A stretch of 64,000 nt of DNA, taken from NCBI RefSeq assembly GCF_003858645.1, contig NZ_RQJP01000001.1:186001-250000 (forward strand), in the 5' to 3' direction. Position numbers and translations under genes: made by a program. The notes under the pieces are model-generated. The model ran no database searches. It was not told the origin of the DNA and saw nothing but the letters and a program-made list of their open reading frames with translations. Source of the DNA: Larkinella knui (lineage in GTDB: Bacteria > Bacteroidota > Bacteroidia > Cytophagales > Spirosomataceae). Shown one piece after another: positions 52,479 through 61,087 of the stretch; within the stretch, counting starts at the first letter, position 1, and every line of letters begins with the position of its first letter.

Positions 52479-55451
52479 ATGAATAAACCAGAAAAGAAAT
52501 TATTTTTGCTGGATGCGCTGGCCCTGATTTATCGCGCCCATTTCGCCTTCAGCAAGGCACCACGCATCACCTCCCGGGGCCTCAATACCAGCTGCGTTTT
52601 CGGATTTACGAACGCCTTGCTGGAAATCCTTCAGAAAGAAAAACCGACCCACATCGGTGTTGCGTTCGATAGCAGTAAAAAGACCTTCCGGCACGAGGCT
52701 TTTGTGGAATACAAAGCCAACCGCCAGGCCATGCCCGAAGACATCAGCATCGCCATTCCGTATGTAAAACGGTTGGTGGAAGCCATGAATATTCCCATCC
52801 TGATTCTGGATGGCTACGAAGCCGACGACATCATCGGAACCCTCGCCAAACGGGCGTCGAAAGCTGGTTTTGAGGTGTTTATGATGACGCCTGACAAGGA
52901 TTACGGGCAACTCGTTGAAGAACACGTCTACATCTACCGCCCGGCTTTTATGGGCAAAGGTGCTGAGAAACTGGGTGTCAAAGAAGTGCTGGACCGCTGG
53001 CAGATTCAGGAAATTAGCCAGGTGACCGACATGCTGGGTTTAATGGGCGATTCGGTCGATAACATTCCGGGGATTCCGGGCGTGGGCGAGAAAACCGCCC
53101 AGAAACTCATCGCCGAGTTTGGCACCGTCGAAAACCTGATTGCCAATGCCAGCCAGTTGAAAGGAAAACTGAAAGAAAACGTCGTGCAATTTGCGCAGCA
53201 GGGCCTGTTGTCGAAGCAACTGGCGACCATTCACCTCGACGTTCCGCTTGATTTTAACGAAGACGCCCTGCTGCATACCGAAGTTGATAAACCCAAATTA
53301 TCCGCTCTGCTGGATGAGCTTGAGTTTCGGCAACTGCGCCGTCGGCTGGTGGGTGACGACGATTCGGAACCGAGCCCGTTTCCGGTTTCGGCTCAACCGG
53401 GCCCAAAGGGGCAGATGGGTTTATTTGATGAAGCTATTCTGGCACCAGCAGCACAACCGAACGCCAAAAATGCCTCCGGGGCCGATGATTTGCCGTTTTC
53501 ACTGGATGAAAAATCAAGTGTGGGTGCGGCCATTTCGGCTTTTGAAAAAGCAACCCGACCGAAGGTCATGCCTGCTTCGGACGAAAATCAAGCCGATTGG
53601 ACGGAAGTCGAACCCGACGAAAACCAGCCGGAACGCCGTCGGACTATCCACTCGGTGGTTCACGATTACCGCCTTGTCGATACGCCCGAACTGCGGAAAA
53701 GTTTGGTATATTACCTGAATCAGCAGGATACGCTCTGTTTCGATTCCGAAACGACTTCCATGGACCCGGTCGAAGCGGATCTGGTGGGCCTGTCGTTTGC
53801 CTATCGCAAGGGCGAAGCGTTCTATGTGCCGGTGCCGCCCGACCGCGCGGGTGCGCAGGCGATTGTGGAGGAATTCCGGCCGGTATTTGAGAATCCGGAG
53901 AGTATTAAAATCGGCCAGAATCTCAAGTACGATATGCTGATGCTGAAAAAATACGGCATTGAAGTGCAGGGGAAACTGTTCGATACGATGGTGGCGCATT
54001 ACCTCATCGAACCCGAGCAGCGGCACAACATGGACATTATGGCCATGACGCACCTGAACTACGAGCCAGTTTCCATCGAAACGCTGATTGGCAAGAAAGG
54101 TCCCAAACAGGTAACGATGCGCGATGTGGAGATTCAGAAAGTGGTTGAATATGCCGGCGAAGATGCCGACATTACGCTGCAGTTGAAAGACACTTTTTTG
54201 CCGATGCTGGAAAAAAACCAGCTCACCAAACTGTTTTACGAGGTTGAAATGCCACTGGTGCGGGTGCTCAGCGATATGGAACTGGAGGGCGTCAAGGTGG
54301 ACATGAACGCGCTGGCGGAACTCTCGGCGACGCTGGAGACCGACATTCGGCAGGTGCAGAGTGAGATCTTTGACTTGGCGGGTGGTCCTTTCAATGTGGG
54401 TTCACCGAAGCAACTGGGCGAAGTTCTGTTTGATAAGCTCAAGCTGGATAATAAAGCCAAAAAGACCAAAACCGGTCAGTATGCAACCGGCGAGGAAGTT
54501 CTGACGGATCTGGAAGCTGACCACGAAATTGCCCGTAAGATCCTGGATTACCGGGAGTTGGTGAAGCTGAAAAATACTTACATTGACGCGCTTCCGCTCA
54601 TGATGAGCAAGCACGACGGCCGGATTCATACCTCGTTCAATCAGGCGGTGGCCGCAACCGGGCGGCTGAGTTCGACCAATCCGAACCTGCAGAATATTCC
54701 AATCCGAACACCCCGTGGGCGCGAAATCCGCAAGGCGTTTGTGCCGCATAGTGAGGATTTTCTGATCATGTCTGCCGATTATTCACAAATCGAACTCCGC
54801 ATCATGGCGGCTTTCAGCGGTGATCAGACCATGCTCGATGCGTTCAACAACGGCATCGATATTCACACCCAAACCGCCAGCAAGGTGTTTAAAGTACCGC
54901 TGACGGAAGTCGACGCAGACATGCGCCGGAAAGCCAAAATGGTCAATTTCGGGATTATTTACGGTATTTCGGCCTTCGGACTTTCCCGACGGCTGCGGAT
55001 TCCGCGCAAGGAAGCGGCCGAAATTATTCAGGAATATTTCGCGGGTTTTCCGGCTATCAAGCAGTACATGGACGGAGCCATTCAAAAAGCCCGCGAATGT
55101 GAATATGCCGAAACCATTCTGGGACGGCGCCGGTATTTGCGCGACATCAATTCCCGCAACATGACCGATCGGAGTTTTGCCGAACGCAACGCCATCAACG
55201 CGCCCATTCAGGGGTCGGCGGCTGATATGATCAAAATCGCCATGATCAATATTGATAAATTTATTCGTGAAAACCGCTTGAAATCGCGCATGATCCTGAC
55301 GGTTCATGATGAACTGGTTTTCGACGCCCACAAAGATGAACTGGAATTATTGAGGGAAAATGTCGGCGAACTGATGCGAAATGCCATTCCGTTGCCGGTA
55401 AAAATGGAAACCGGAATCGGCGTTGGCGAAAACTGGCTGGTGGCGCATTGA
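52479..55451 (+). CDS. polA: DNA polymerase I
   Basis: 990 residues with all three domains. The 5'-3' exonuclease (about 1-265) has LFLLDALALIYRAHFAF, DGYEADDIIGTLA, TPDKDYGQLV and the H3TH VDNIPGIPGVGEKTAQKL. A linker of about 100 residues follows. The 3'-5' exonuclease (about 400-590) keeps the DxE site (LCFDSETTSMDP), so proofreading is probably active. The polymerase has motif A SADYSQIELRIMAAF (about 765), motif B RRKAKMVNFGIIYGIS and motif C LTVHDELVFD (about 941). It fills gaps and removes RNA primers in replication and repair. A terminator follows at 55544. Confidence 0.97.
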   Translation: MNKPEKKLFLLDALALIYRAHFAFSKAPRITSRGLNTSCVFGFTNALLEILQKEKPTHIGVAFDSSKKTFRHEAFVEYKANRQAMPEDISIAIPYVKRLVEAMNIPILILDGYEADDIIGTLAKRASKAGFEVFMMTPDKDYGQLVEEHVYIYRPAFMGKGAEKLGVKEVLDRWQIQEISQVTDMLGLMGDSVDNIPGIPGVGEKTAQKLIAEFGTVENLIANASQLKGKLKENVVQFAQQGLLSKQLATIHLDVPLDFNEDALLHTEVDKPKLSALLDELEFRQLRRRLVGDDDSEPSPFPVSAQPGPKGQMGLFDEAILAPAAQPNAKNASGADDLPFSLDEKSSVGAAISAFEKATRPKVMPASDENQADWTEVEPDENQPERRRTIHSVVHDYRLVDTPELRKSLVYYLNQQDTLCFDSETTSMDPVEADLVGLSFAYRKGEAFYVPVPPDRAGAQAIVEEFRPVFENPESIKIGQNLKYDMLMLKKYGIEVQGKLFDTMVAHYLIEPEQRHNMDIMAMTHLNYEPVSIETLIGKKGPKQVTMRDVEIQKVVEYAGEDADITLQLKDTFLPMLEKNQLTKLFYEVEMPLVRVLSDMELEGVKVDMNALAELSATLETDIRQVQSEIFDLAGGPFNVGSPKQLGEVLFDKLKLDNKAKKTKTGQYATGEEVLTDLEADHEIARKILDYRELVKLKNTYIDALPLMMSKHDGRIHTSFNQAVAATGRLSSTNPNLQNIPIRTPRGREIRKAFVPHSEDFLIMSADYSQIELRIMAAFSGDQTMLDAFNNGIDIHTQTASKVFKVPLTEVDADMRRKAKMVNFGIIYGISAFGLSRRLRIPRKEAAEIIQEYFAGFPAIKQYMDGAIQKARECEYAETILGRRRYLRDINSRNMTDRSFAERNAINAPIQGSAADMIKIAMINIDKFIRENRLKSRMILTVHDELVFDAHKDELELLRENVGELMRNAIPLPVKMETGIGVGENWLVAH

Positions 55452-55459
55452 AAGAAGGG

Positions 55460-55531
55460 TTTCGGTTTACGGTGGCTGACGCGTTACACTTCGCAGACCA
55501 TCAAGAACGCGTCAGCTACTGTAAGCCGAAA
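55460..55531. repeat. Hairpin with GGCTGACGC core behind polA
   Basis: 26-nt arms (55460-55485 and 55506-55531) differ at three positions, and all three are G-U pairs in the plus-strand RNA. The loop is 20 nt. GGCTGACGC lies at the top of the stem. It begins 8 nt after the polA stop; a separate terminator follows 12 nt further on. Confidence 0.8.
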
Positions 55532-55543
55532 TAATATAGAATT

Positions 55544-55578
55544 AATAAGGCTTCCAGTGACGGAAGCCTTATTTTTTT
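55544..55578 (+). terminator. Intrinsic terminator of polA
   Basis: A perfect 12-bp stem (AATAAGGCTTCC, 6-nt loop, GGAAGCCTTATT) is followed by five more T. It is the clearest classical terminator in the window. Confidence 0.9.
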
Positions 55579-55608
55579 GTTAGTATTGAATCACTAATCC
55601 CTCATTAC

Positions 55609-56472
55609 ATGAAAAATATTCTGGTCCCAACTGATTTTACCGGCACTTCTGACCTGGCGCTTGCCTGGGCCAAATTCATCGCCAAGCAATATATCCACGA
55701 TGGATTGGAAACAACACTGGTTCTGGCCCACGTAACGCAGCCTTATATTCCGGATACTACGCTGCCGACGGGTGAGGTGGGTGCGGGTATTCTGGCCGCT
55801 CAGGAAATGGAAGATGTGGGCGAGCTGAACCTCCATGAAATGGCCGAACAGCTTGAACGGGAAGGGTTTACCACGCGAATTGAAACGCGTTTTGGCTCAA
55901 TCGACGGGGAGATTGTTGAGGTTGCCGATGAGCTGAAACCGGATCTGATCGTGATGGGTCGGAGCCATATCGATACTTTTTTTGACTGGCTGGCGGGTAG
56001 CTCGGCCGCCGATGTTGCCATGACTGCCCACTGCCCGGTATTGGTCGTTCCGACTCTGGAACATGGCCAGAGCCACCCGGTTCGTTTGCAGAATATCGCC
56101 TATGCAACGCAGCTGGAATTTGACGAAAATCACATTCTGCGGCCGGTGGTCAACCTCGTTCGAACCTTCAATTCCAATCTGCGTCTGGTTAAAATCAAGG
56201 CCCTCAATCAGCCAAACGTGTACGACGACCGGCAATATCTGGATCAGATCGAGTCGGAATTTGGCCGCGAGCGGTTTGTGGAAGATACCGTCAATGCCGA
56301 CAATGTGACCGAAGGGCTGACGAAATACATCAAAACCAACCAGATTGATTTACTGATTATGGCCACCCGCGAACGCGATTTCCTGAGCAAACTGCTCAAT
56401 CCCAGCCTGACAAAGCGCATGGTGTTGAGTTCTGACGTGCCGGTGCTGGTCTATCACGCCGAAGAGAAATAA
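55609..56472 (+). CDS. Universal stress protein, two Usp domains
   Basis: 287 residues with tandem Usp folds. The first (about 1-145) starts KNILVPTDFTGTSDLALAWAKF and contains LIVMGRSHIDTFFDWLAGSSAADV and CPVLVVP; G-x-S and the SSAAD stretch resemble the ATP-binding motif (GxxGS..). The second (about 155-287) is more divergent: NIAYATQLEFDENHILRPV, then LLIMATRERDFLSKLLNPSLTKRM and VPVLVYHAEEK. It is cytoplasmic, with a role in stress resistance inferred from the family only. It is followed by corA, with only the hairpin at 56477 between. Confidence 0.9.
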   Translation: MKNILVPTDFTGTSDLALAWAKFIAKQYIHDGLETTLVLAHVTQPYIPDTTLPTGEVGAGILAAQEMEDVGELNLHEMAEQLEREGFTTRIETRFGSIDGEIVEVADELKPDLIVMGRSHIDTFFDWLAGSSAADVAMTAHCPVLVVPTLEHGQSHPVRLQNIAYATQLEFDENHILRPVVNLVRTFNSNLRLVKIKALNQPNVYDDRQYLDQIESEFGRERFVEDTVNADNVTEGLTKYIKTNQIDLLIMATRERDFLSKLLNPSLTKRMVLSSDVPVLVYHAEEK

Positions 56473-56476
56473 GAAA

Positions 56477-56572
56477 TACCCACGGACTCCGGTCCGTGTT
56501 TTAGACCACCATTCCCGGCATTCAAAATCCGTCTTCAGCGTGCTACAAAACACGGACTGAAGTCTGTGGGTA
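56477..56572. repeat. Second copy of the paired ACCCACGGAC REP-like element
   Basis: 26-nt arms (56477-56502 and 56547-56572) match at 23 positions. Each arm contains a small palindrome (CACGGACTCCGGTCCGTG on the left). The left arm closely resembles the one at 38946. The spacer between the arms is 44 nt and unlike the first copy. It begins 4 nt after the Usp stop and ends 11 nt before the corA ATG. Confidence 0.8.
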
Positions 56573-56583
56573 CATAAAAAACG

Positions 56584-57663
56584 ATGGGCAGACACCGGTA
56601 CAAACATTCTGAAAAAAAAGTGGGCGCTTCGCCGGGCACACTCATTTATGTTGGTCAGGAGATCGATTATAAAACCAAGATTCGCCGGATTCTGTACAAC
56701 GAAGCTACGTATGTCGTCGAAAACCTGAAGCGGTTGGACTCCTGTGGTCGGCCGGTGGCCGATTCGCCCTTTGTTTCCTGGTTAAATGTCGATGGGATTC
56801 ACGAGCCCGCCGTTGTGGAACGCATTGGCCAGCAGTATCATTTGCACAGTTTGCTGCTCGAAGATGTCATGAATTCGCAGCAAAAGCCCAAAGTGGAGGA
56901 ATACGATGGGGCTTACCTGTTTGCAACGCTCAAAATGCTGCATTTCAATACCACGAGTCAGGAGTTGGAAAATGAGCATCTGAGCTTCGTTTTGGGAAAA
57001 AACTACCTGATTTCCTTTCAGGAAGAACGGAAAGAGGATTTATTTCAACCGATTCTTGGCCGCATCGAGGCTTCTTCTGGTAAAACCCGGCGCAACGGTC
57101 CCGATTATCTTCTGTATGCGTTGATGGATTTAGTGGTCGACCACTATTTTGTCGTGCTCGACAGCATCGGCGAGAAGCTCGAAATTCTGGAAAACAGCAT
57201 CATTCAACAGGTGGCCGGGCAGCAAACGCTGACGCGATTGTATACCTTGAAGCGCGAACTGACGTTGATGCGTAAAGTGGTCTGGCCCGTTCGGGAAATG
57301 ATAAACCGCCTGATTCTGGAGGATAGCGACCTAATTCGGCCTACAACAATGCCCTTCCTGCGCGATCTTTACGACCACGTGGTTCAGGTCCTGGATAGCA
57401 TCGATTCGTACCGCGAACTGGCGACCGGTTTGCTGGATGTGTACCTGTCCACCCTCAGCAACCGCATGAATTCGGTCATGAAAACGCTGACGATTTTTTC
57501 GGCGATTTTTATGCCGTTAACCTTCATTGTGGGTGTTTACGGAATGAATTTTGACAACATGCCCGAGCTACACACCCGCAACGGGTACTTTGTGGTGCTG
57601 GGAATCATGTTCATTCTCCTGGTTTTAATGGTTATTTACTTCCGCCGAAGGCGGTGGTTCTAA
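56584..57663 (+). CDS. corA: Magnesium/cobalt transporter CorA
   Basis: 359 residues. A large cytoplasmic N-terminal domain is followed by the long stalk helix (about 200-285) and two C-terminal helices. The first ends in the signature GVYGMNFDNMPE (GMN near 320), the second is FVVLGIMFILLVLMVIYF with a basic tail RRRRWF. It is a pentameric inner-membrane channel for Mg2+ and other divalent ions. The hairpin at 56477 lies just before its start. Confidence 0.95.
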   Translation: MGRHRYKHSEKKVGASPGTLIYVGQEIDYKTKIRRILYNEATYVVENLKRLDSCGRPVADSPFVSWLNVDGIHEPAVVERIGQQYHLHSLLLEDVMNSQQKPKVEEYDGAYLFATLKMLHFNTTSQELENEHLSFVLGKNYLISFQEERKEDLFQPILGRIEASSGKTRRNGPDYLLYALMDLVVDHYFVVLDSIGEKLEILENSIIQQVAGQQTLTRLYTLKRELTLMRKVVWPVREMINRLILEDSDLIRPTTMPFLRDLYDHVVQVLDSIDSYRELATGLLDVYLSTLSNRMNSVMKTLTIFSAIFMPLTFIVGVYGMNFDNMPELHTRNGYFVVLGIMFILLVLMVIYFRRRRWF

Positions 57664-57668
57664 GTTTA

Positions 57669-57747
57669 CAGTTTACGGTATTCGGTTTACAGTGGCTAAC
57701 GCATTCTGTTCGTGCGTCAGCCACTGTAAACCGAATACCGTAAACTG
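57669..57747. repeat. Near-perfect 35-bp inverted repeat with GGCTGACGC core
   Basis: 35-nt arms (57669-57703 and 57713-57747) match at 34 positions around a 9-nt loop, the most regular palindrome in the window. The core reads GGCTAACGC on the left and GCGTCAGCC on the right. The outer arm repeats the words GTTTACGG, TATTCGG and GTTTACAG. It begins 5 nt after the corA stop and ends 13 nt before the murF-alr ATG. Confidence 0.85.
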
Positions 57748-57760
57748 AATACCAATTTTT

Positions 57761-60259
57761 ATGACAATTCAGGAATTTGACATCAGTACAGCCGACGTGT
57801 ATCCGTTGACCGATAGTCGTCAGGTGTTATCGCCGACCCAAACCGGATCGGCTAAACCGGTATTTTTTGCCATTCAGGGCGAACACCACGATGGTCATCG
57901 GTTTATTACGGAGTTGTATGCCAAAAATGTGCGGCAGTTTGTGGTTGAAACGGCCGCCCTGACGCCCGAACTCCGGCACGAACTGGCGAAACTTCCCGAC
58001 GCCCGGATCTGGGAAGTTGGCAGCAGTTTGAGAACGTTGCAGGATTTGGCCGCCCGGCATCGCAGCCGGTTTGCCATTCCGGTTGTGGGCATAACCGGAA
58101 GCAATGGCAAAACCATCGTTAAAGAGTGGCTGGCGCAGGTGCTTGCGCCTGATTTTCTGATTCAGAAAAGTCCGAAAAGTTACAACTCGCAACTTGGGGT
58201 TCCGCTATCGGTCTGGCCGATGAATGAAAAGCACACGCTGGGTATTTTTGAAGCCGGTATTTCAAAACCGGCTGAAATGCAGGCACTTCAATCGATTATT
58301 CAGCCTACCATCGGCATTTTTACGAACATCGGCCCGGCCCACGATGAAGGTTTTCGGAGTTGCAAACAGAAAGTTGCCGAAAAGCTCCGCCTGTTTCGAA
58401 ATGCAGATACGTTGATTTATCGGAAATCCTATTCAGAAATTGATGAAGAAATTCATCTGCTGCTCACAGCCGTCAATCCGGCCATCCGGCTCATCGGTTG
58501 GTCGACGGATCAAAGCGCCGAACTATCGGTCTTATTTACCCCGCAAGCCCGGGGGGCGCAGATCGGCGTGCGGTGGGAGGGACGCGATTGCACGGTTTGG
58601 GTACCGTTTTCGGACTCCGCATCGCTCGAAAATGCGACGCATGTTCTGCTGGCTACGCTGGTTTTGGGTGTCACGGACGAAACCATTTTGCGGGACCGTT
58701 TTGCCCGTTTACGGCCCGTTTCGATGCGTCTTGAACTGAAGGAGGGCATTCATCGTAATTTGCTGATCGACGATACGTATAACAACGACCTCGCGGGCCT
58801 GTCGATTGCGCTCGACTTTTTGAACCAGCAGGATGCTTCGCGGCAGAAAGTGCTGGTTCTGTCGGATTTGCTGGAAACCGGTATGAAGCCCGACGAGCTG
58901 TATCCGGCCATTGCCCGGATGGTGACCGAAAAAGGAGTCCGGCAGTTGGTGGGCGTCGGTCCCGAAATCGGTCACTATCAGTCGGTTTTCACCGTTCCAA
59001 CGCATCTTTACTCAACCACTGACGCCCTCCTGCAGTCGGGATATCTCAACGAACTGACGGACTCGGTCATTCTGGTGAAAGGTGCCCGCCGGTTTTCGTT
59101 CGAAAGCGTAGTCAACCGTTTCGTGCAGAAATCACACCGTACGGTGCTGGAAATCAACCTGGATGCTCTAACCCACAACCTGAATTTTTACCGGAACAAA
59201 GTCGGCTCGCAAACGAAAATCATGGTGATGGTCAAGGCGTTTGCCTACGGAAGCGGCAGTGCGGAGGTCGCCAGTTTGCTGCAATACCACCGCGTCGATT
59301 ATCTGGCTGTTGCCTATGCCGATGAGGGCGTTGGCCTTCGCCAGAATGGTATTAAGTTGCCCATTATGGTCATGAATCCGGCCCCGGAGTCTTTTCGGCA
59401 ACTGATTGACTTCCAGCTGGAACCGGAAATTTTCAGTTTTCGGATTTTGGAAGAATGGTCCCGGTTTCTGAAAGAAGAAAACGCTCCGGTATCCGGCGAA
59501 AAACCGGACGTGACCTTTCCGCCCATTCATATCAAACTGGATACCGGGATGCACCGGCTGGGATTTTTGCCGGTTGAAATACCGCTTTTAGGCCAGTTGC
59601 TGAAGGCACATCCGGAACTCCGGGTGGCTTCCGTATTCAGTCATCTGGCGGGTTCGGATGAAGCGGAACACACCCCATTTTCGCAGGAACAATACCGGCA
59701 ATTCATCGCCGGAGCCACGGAGTTGGAGCAGTTGGTTGGCTACCGGCCCTTGCGGCACCTACTCAACTCGGCGGGAATCGTACGTTTGCCCGAATTTAAA
59801 CTGGATATGGTGCGGCTCGGCATTGGCCTCTACGGGGTCGAAGTCAGTAAACTGGAGCCACAACAGGTACAGGCTGTGGGAACGTTGAAAACCGTTATCA
59901 GCCAGATCAAAGAACTCAAATCCGGTGAAACGGTGGGCTACAGCCGCCGGGGCGTTCTGACCCACGACGCCCGGATTGCTACGCTGGCCATTGGCTATGC
60001 CGATGGTTACGACCGCCGGTTGGGCAACGGCGTCGGACAGGTTTGGGTCAATGGCGTTTTGTGTCCTACGGTTGGCAGTATTTGCATGGACATGACCATG
60101 ATCGATGTTACGCAGGCTGCGGCCCGGGAAGGCGATGAGGTTATCCTGTTTGGTCAGCCCGTTTCCATTGCTGACCTCGCCGGGCGCATCGGGACCATTC
60201 CGTACGAAATCCTGACGGGCGTCAGCGAGCGCGTTAAACGGGTGTTTTTCAGGGAGTAA
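57761..60259 (+). CDS. murF-alr: Bifunctional MurF ligase/alanine racemase
   Basis: 832 residues joining two enzymes. The MurF part (about 1-450) has the P-loop GITGSNGKTIVKEW near 111, FEAGISKPAEM, TNIGPAHDEGF and LLIDDTYNNDLAGL; it adds D-Ala-D-Ala to the UDP-MurNAc-tripeptide. The Alr part (from about 461) has the PLP Lys in IMVMVKAFAYGSG (near 492), KLDTGMHRLGF, the catalytic Tyr in GETVGYSRRG (near 726) and GSICMDMTMIDVT. The fusion couples D-Ala supply and use in cell-wall synthesis and is known from Bacteroidota. Confidence 0.96.
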   Translation: MTIQEFDISTADVYPLTDSRQVLSPTQTGSAKPVFFAIQGEHHDGHRFITELYAKNVRQFVVETAALTPELRHELAKLPDARIWEVGSSLRTLQDLAARHRSRFAIPVVGITGSNGKTIVKEWLAQVLAPDFLIQKSPKSYNSQLGVPLSVWPMNEKHTLGIFEAGISKPAEMQALQSIIQPTIGIFTNIGPAHDEGFRSCKQKVAEKLRLFRNADTLIYRKSYSEIDEEIHLLLTAVNPAIRLIGWSTDQSAELSVLFTPQARGAQIGVRWEGRDCTVWVPFSDSASLENATHVLLATLVLGVTDETILRDRFARLRPVSMRLELKEGIHRNLLIDDTYNNDLAGLSIALDFLNQQDASRQKVLVLSDLLETGMKPDELYPAIARMVTEKGVRQLVGVGPEIGHYQSVFTVPTHLYSTTDALLQSGYLNELTDSVILVKGARRFSFESVVNRFVQKSHRTVLEINLDALTHNLNFYRNKVGSQTKIMVMVKAFAYGSGSAEVASLLQYHRVDYLAVAYADEGVGLRQNGIKLPIMVMNPAPESFRQLIDFQLEPEIFSFRILEEWSRFLKEENAPVSGEKPDVTFPPIHIKLDTGMHRLGFLPVEIPLLGQLLKAHPELRVASVFSHLAGSDEAEHTPFSQEQYRQFIAGATELEQLVGYRPLRHLLNSAGIVRLPEFKLDMVRLGIGLYGVEVSKLEPQQVQAVGTLKTVISQIKELKSGETVGYSRRGVLTHDARIATLAIGYADGYDRRLGNGVGQVWVNGVLCPTVGSICMDMTMIDVTQAAAREGDEVILFGQPVSIADLAGRIGTIPYEILTGVSERVKRVFFRE

Positions 60260-60261
60260 AA

Positions 60262-60297
60262 TAAAAAAGCCCGCCAGCCGGAATCCGACTGACGGGC
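60262..60297 (-). terminator. Terminator-like hairpin after the exported coiled-coil gene
   Basis: GCCCGCCAG (60269-60277) pairs with CTGACGGGC (60289-60297), extended by a short GC inner stem. On the minus strand it is followed by TTTTTT, which fits the convergent gene ending at 60377. It also lies only 9 nt after the murF-alr stop. Confidence 0.7.
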
Positions 60298-60338
60298 CTC
60301 ATCTGTCCCCACAAACCGCTCTCACAGGGTTCTTCCGG

Positions 60339-60363
60339 GTTGGCAGGTCATGACCTGGCCAAC
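60339..60363. repeat. Short palindrome between convergent genes
   Basis: The 14-bp palindrome CAGGTCATGACCTG is flanked by GTTGG and GCCAAC, giving a nearly complete 25-nt hairpin. It lies 13 nt from the stop of the exported coiled-coil gene, with no T-run. Its role is unknown. Confidence 0.5.
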
Positions 60364-60376
60364 TCCACACTTAAAA

Positions 60377-61087
60377 TTATTTCGGTAACTTGGCTCTGGC
60401 TGCTTCCAGGGCCTGTTTTTTGGTGTCAAAATCCTTCGCTGAACTGATCTGATCATTCTTGTTGGTTTCCGTATCACGGATTAACTGCTCCAGCTCACGG
60501 GCATTCTCGTCCATTTTTTTAACCAGATTGTCTTTCTCTTTTTTATTTCTTTCGAGATCACGAACCAGTTTTTCGCCTTGCTTGACTAATTTTTCCTGCT
60601 TTTTTTGCGCTTCCGTGAACGTATCGTCCGCCAGTTTGATGTCGTAATTGATTCGGGTGCGTTCCGCAAACTCTTTCAATACCGTTTCAACCTGACCATA
60701 GAGGGCATCCCCGGGTTTAACATAATCGGCGTTGCCTTTGTCGACTGCCAGAAAAACGGTAGCCTTGTTTTTATCCGAAGAAACCTTGCTGGCCACGTTC
60801 AGCGGCTCGTTTGAAAGAGCCGGAACATTGGCGGCTGGAACCTTATAGATGCCACCACGGCCCGTTGTAACTTTGCCGTACGATTTTAATAACGTCTCCC
60901 ATTCTTTTTCAACAAATTTGCCTTCGATCGGCAGATTGAGAGAGAGACCCATCAGCGAAATCTGGTCTACTTTTTCAGTAGCCGAAGATACCGTTTGGGC
61001 CAGAACCGGCTGAACGGCAGCAGCAATTCCCAGAAAAACTGAGCAAAACAAGACGTGTAAGAACGATTTAATCGATAATGTTTTCAT
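60377..61087 (-). CDS. Exported protein with C-terminal coiled coil
   Basis: 236 residues. Signal peptide about 1-31 (LFCSVFLGIAAAVQPVLAQ). The middle part (about 38-150) is an unrecognised alpha/beta domain (LSLNLPIEGKFVEKEWETLL, GGIYKVPAANVPAL, KATVFLAVDKG). The C-terminal third is a charged coiled coil (EAQKKQEKLVKQGEKLVRDL and on). Function unknown; probably periplasmic. The start codon overlaps the stop of the upstream methyltransferase gene (ATGA), so translation is probably coupled. Confidence 0.75.
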   Translation of the reverse strand: MKTLSIKSFLHVLFCSVFLGIAAAVQPVLAQTVSSATEKVDQISLMGLSLNLPIEGKFVEKEWETLLKSYGKVTTGRGGIYKVPAANVPALSNEPLNVASKVSSDKNKATVFLAVDKGNADYVKPGDALYGQVETVLKEFAERTRINYDIKLADDTFTEAQKKQEKLVKQGEKLVRDLERNKKEKDNLVKKMDENARELEQLIRDTETNKNDQISSAKDFDTKKQALEAARAKLPK

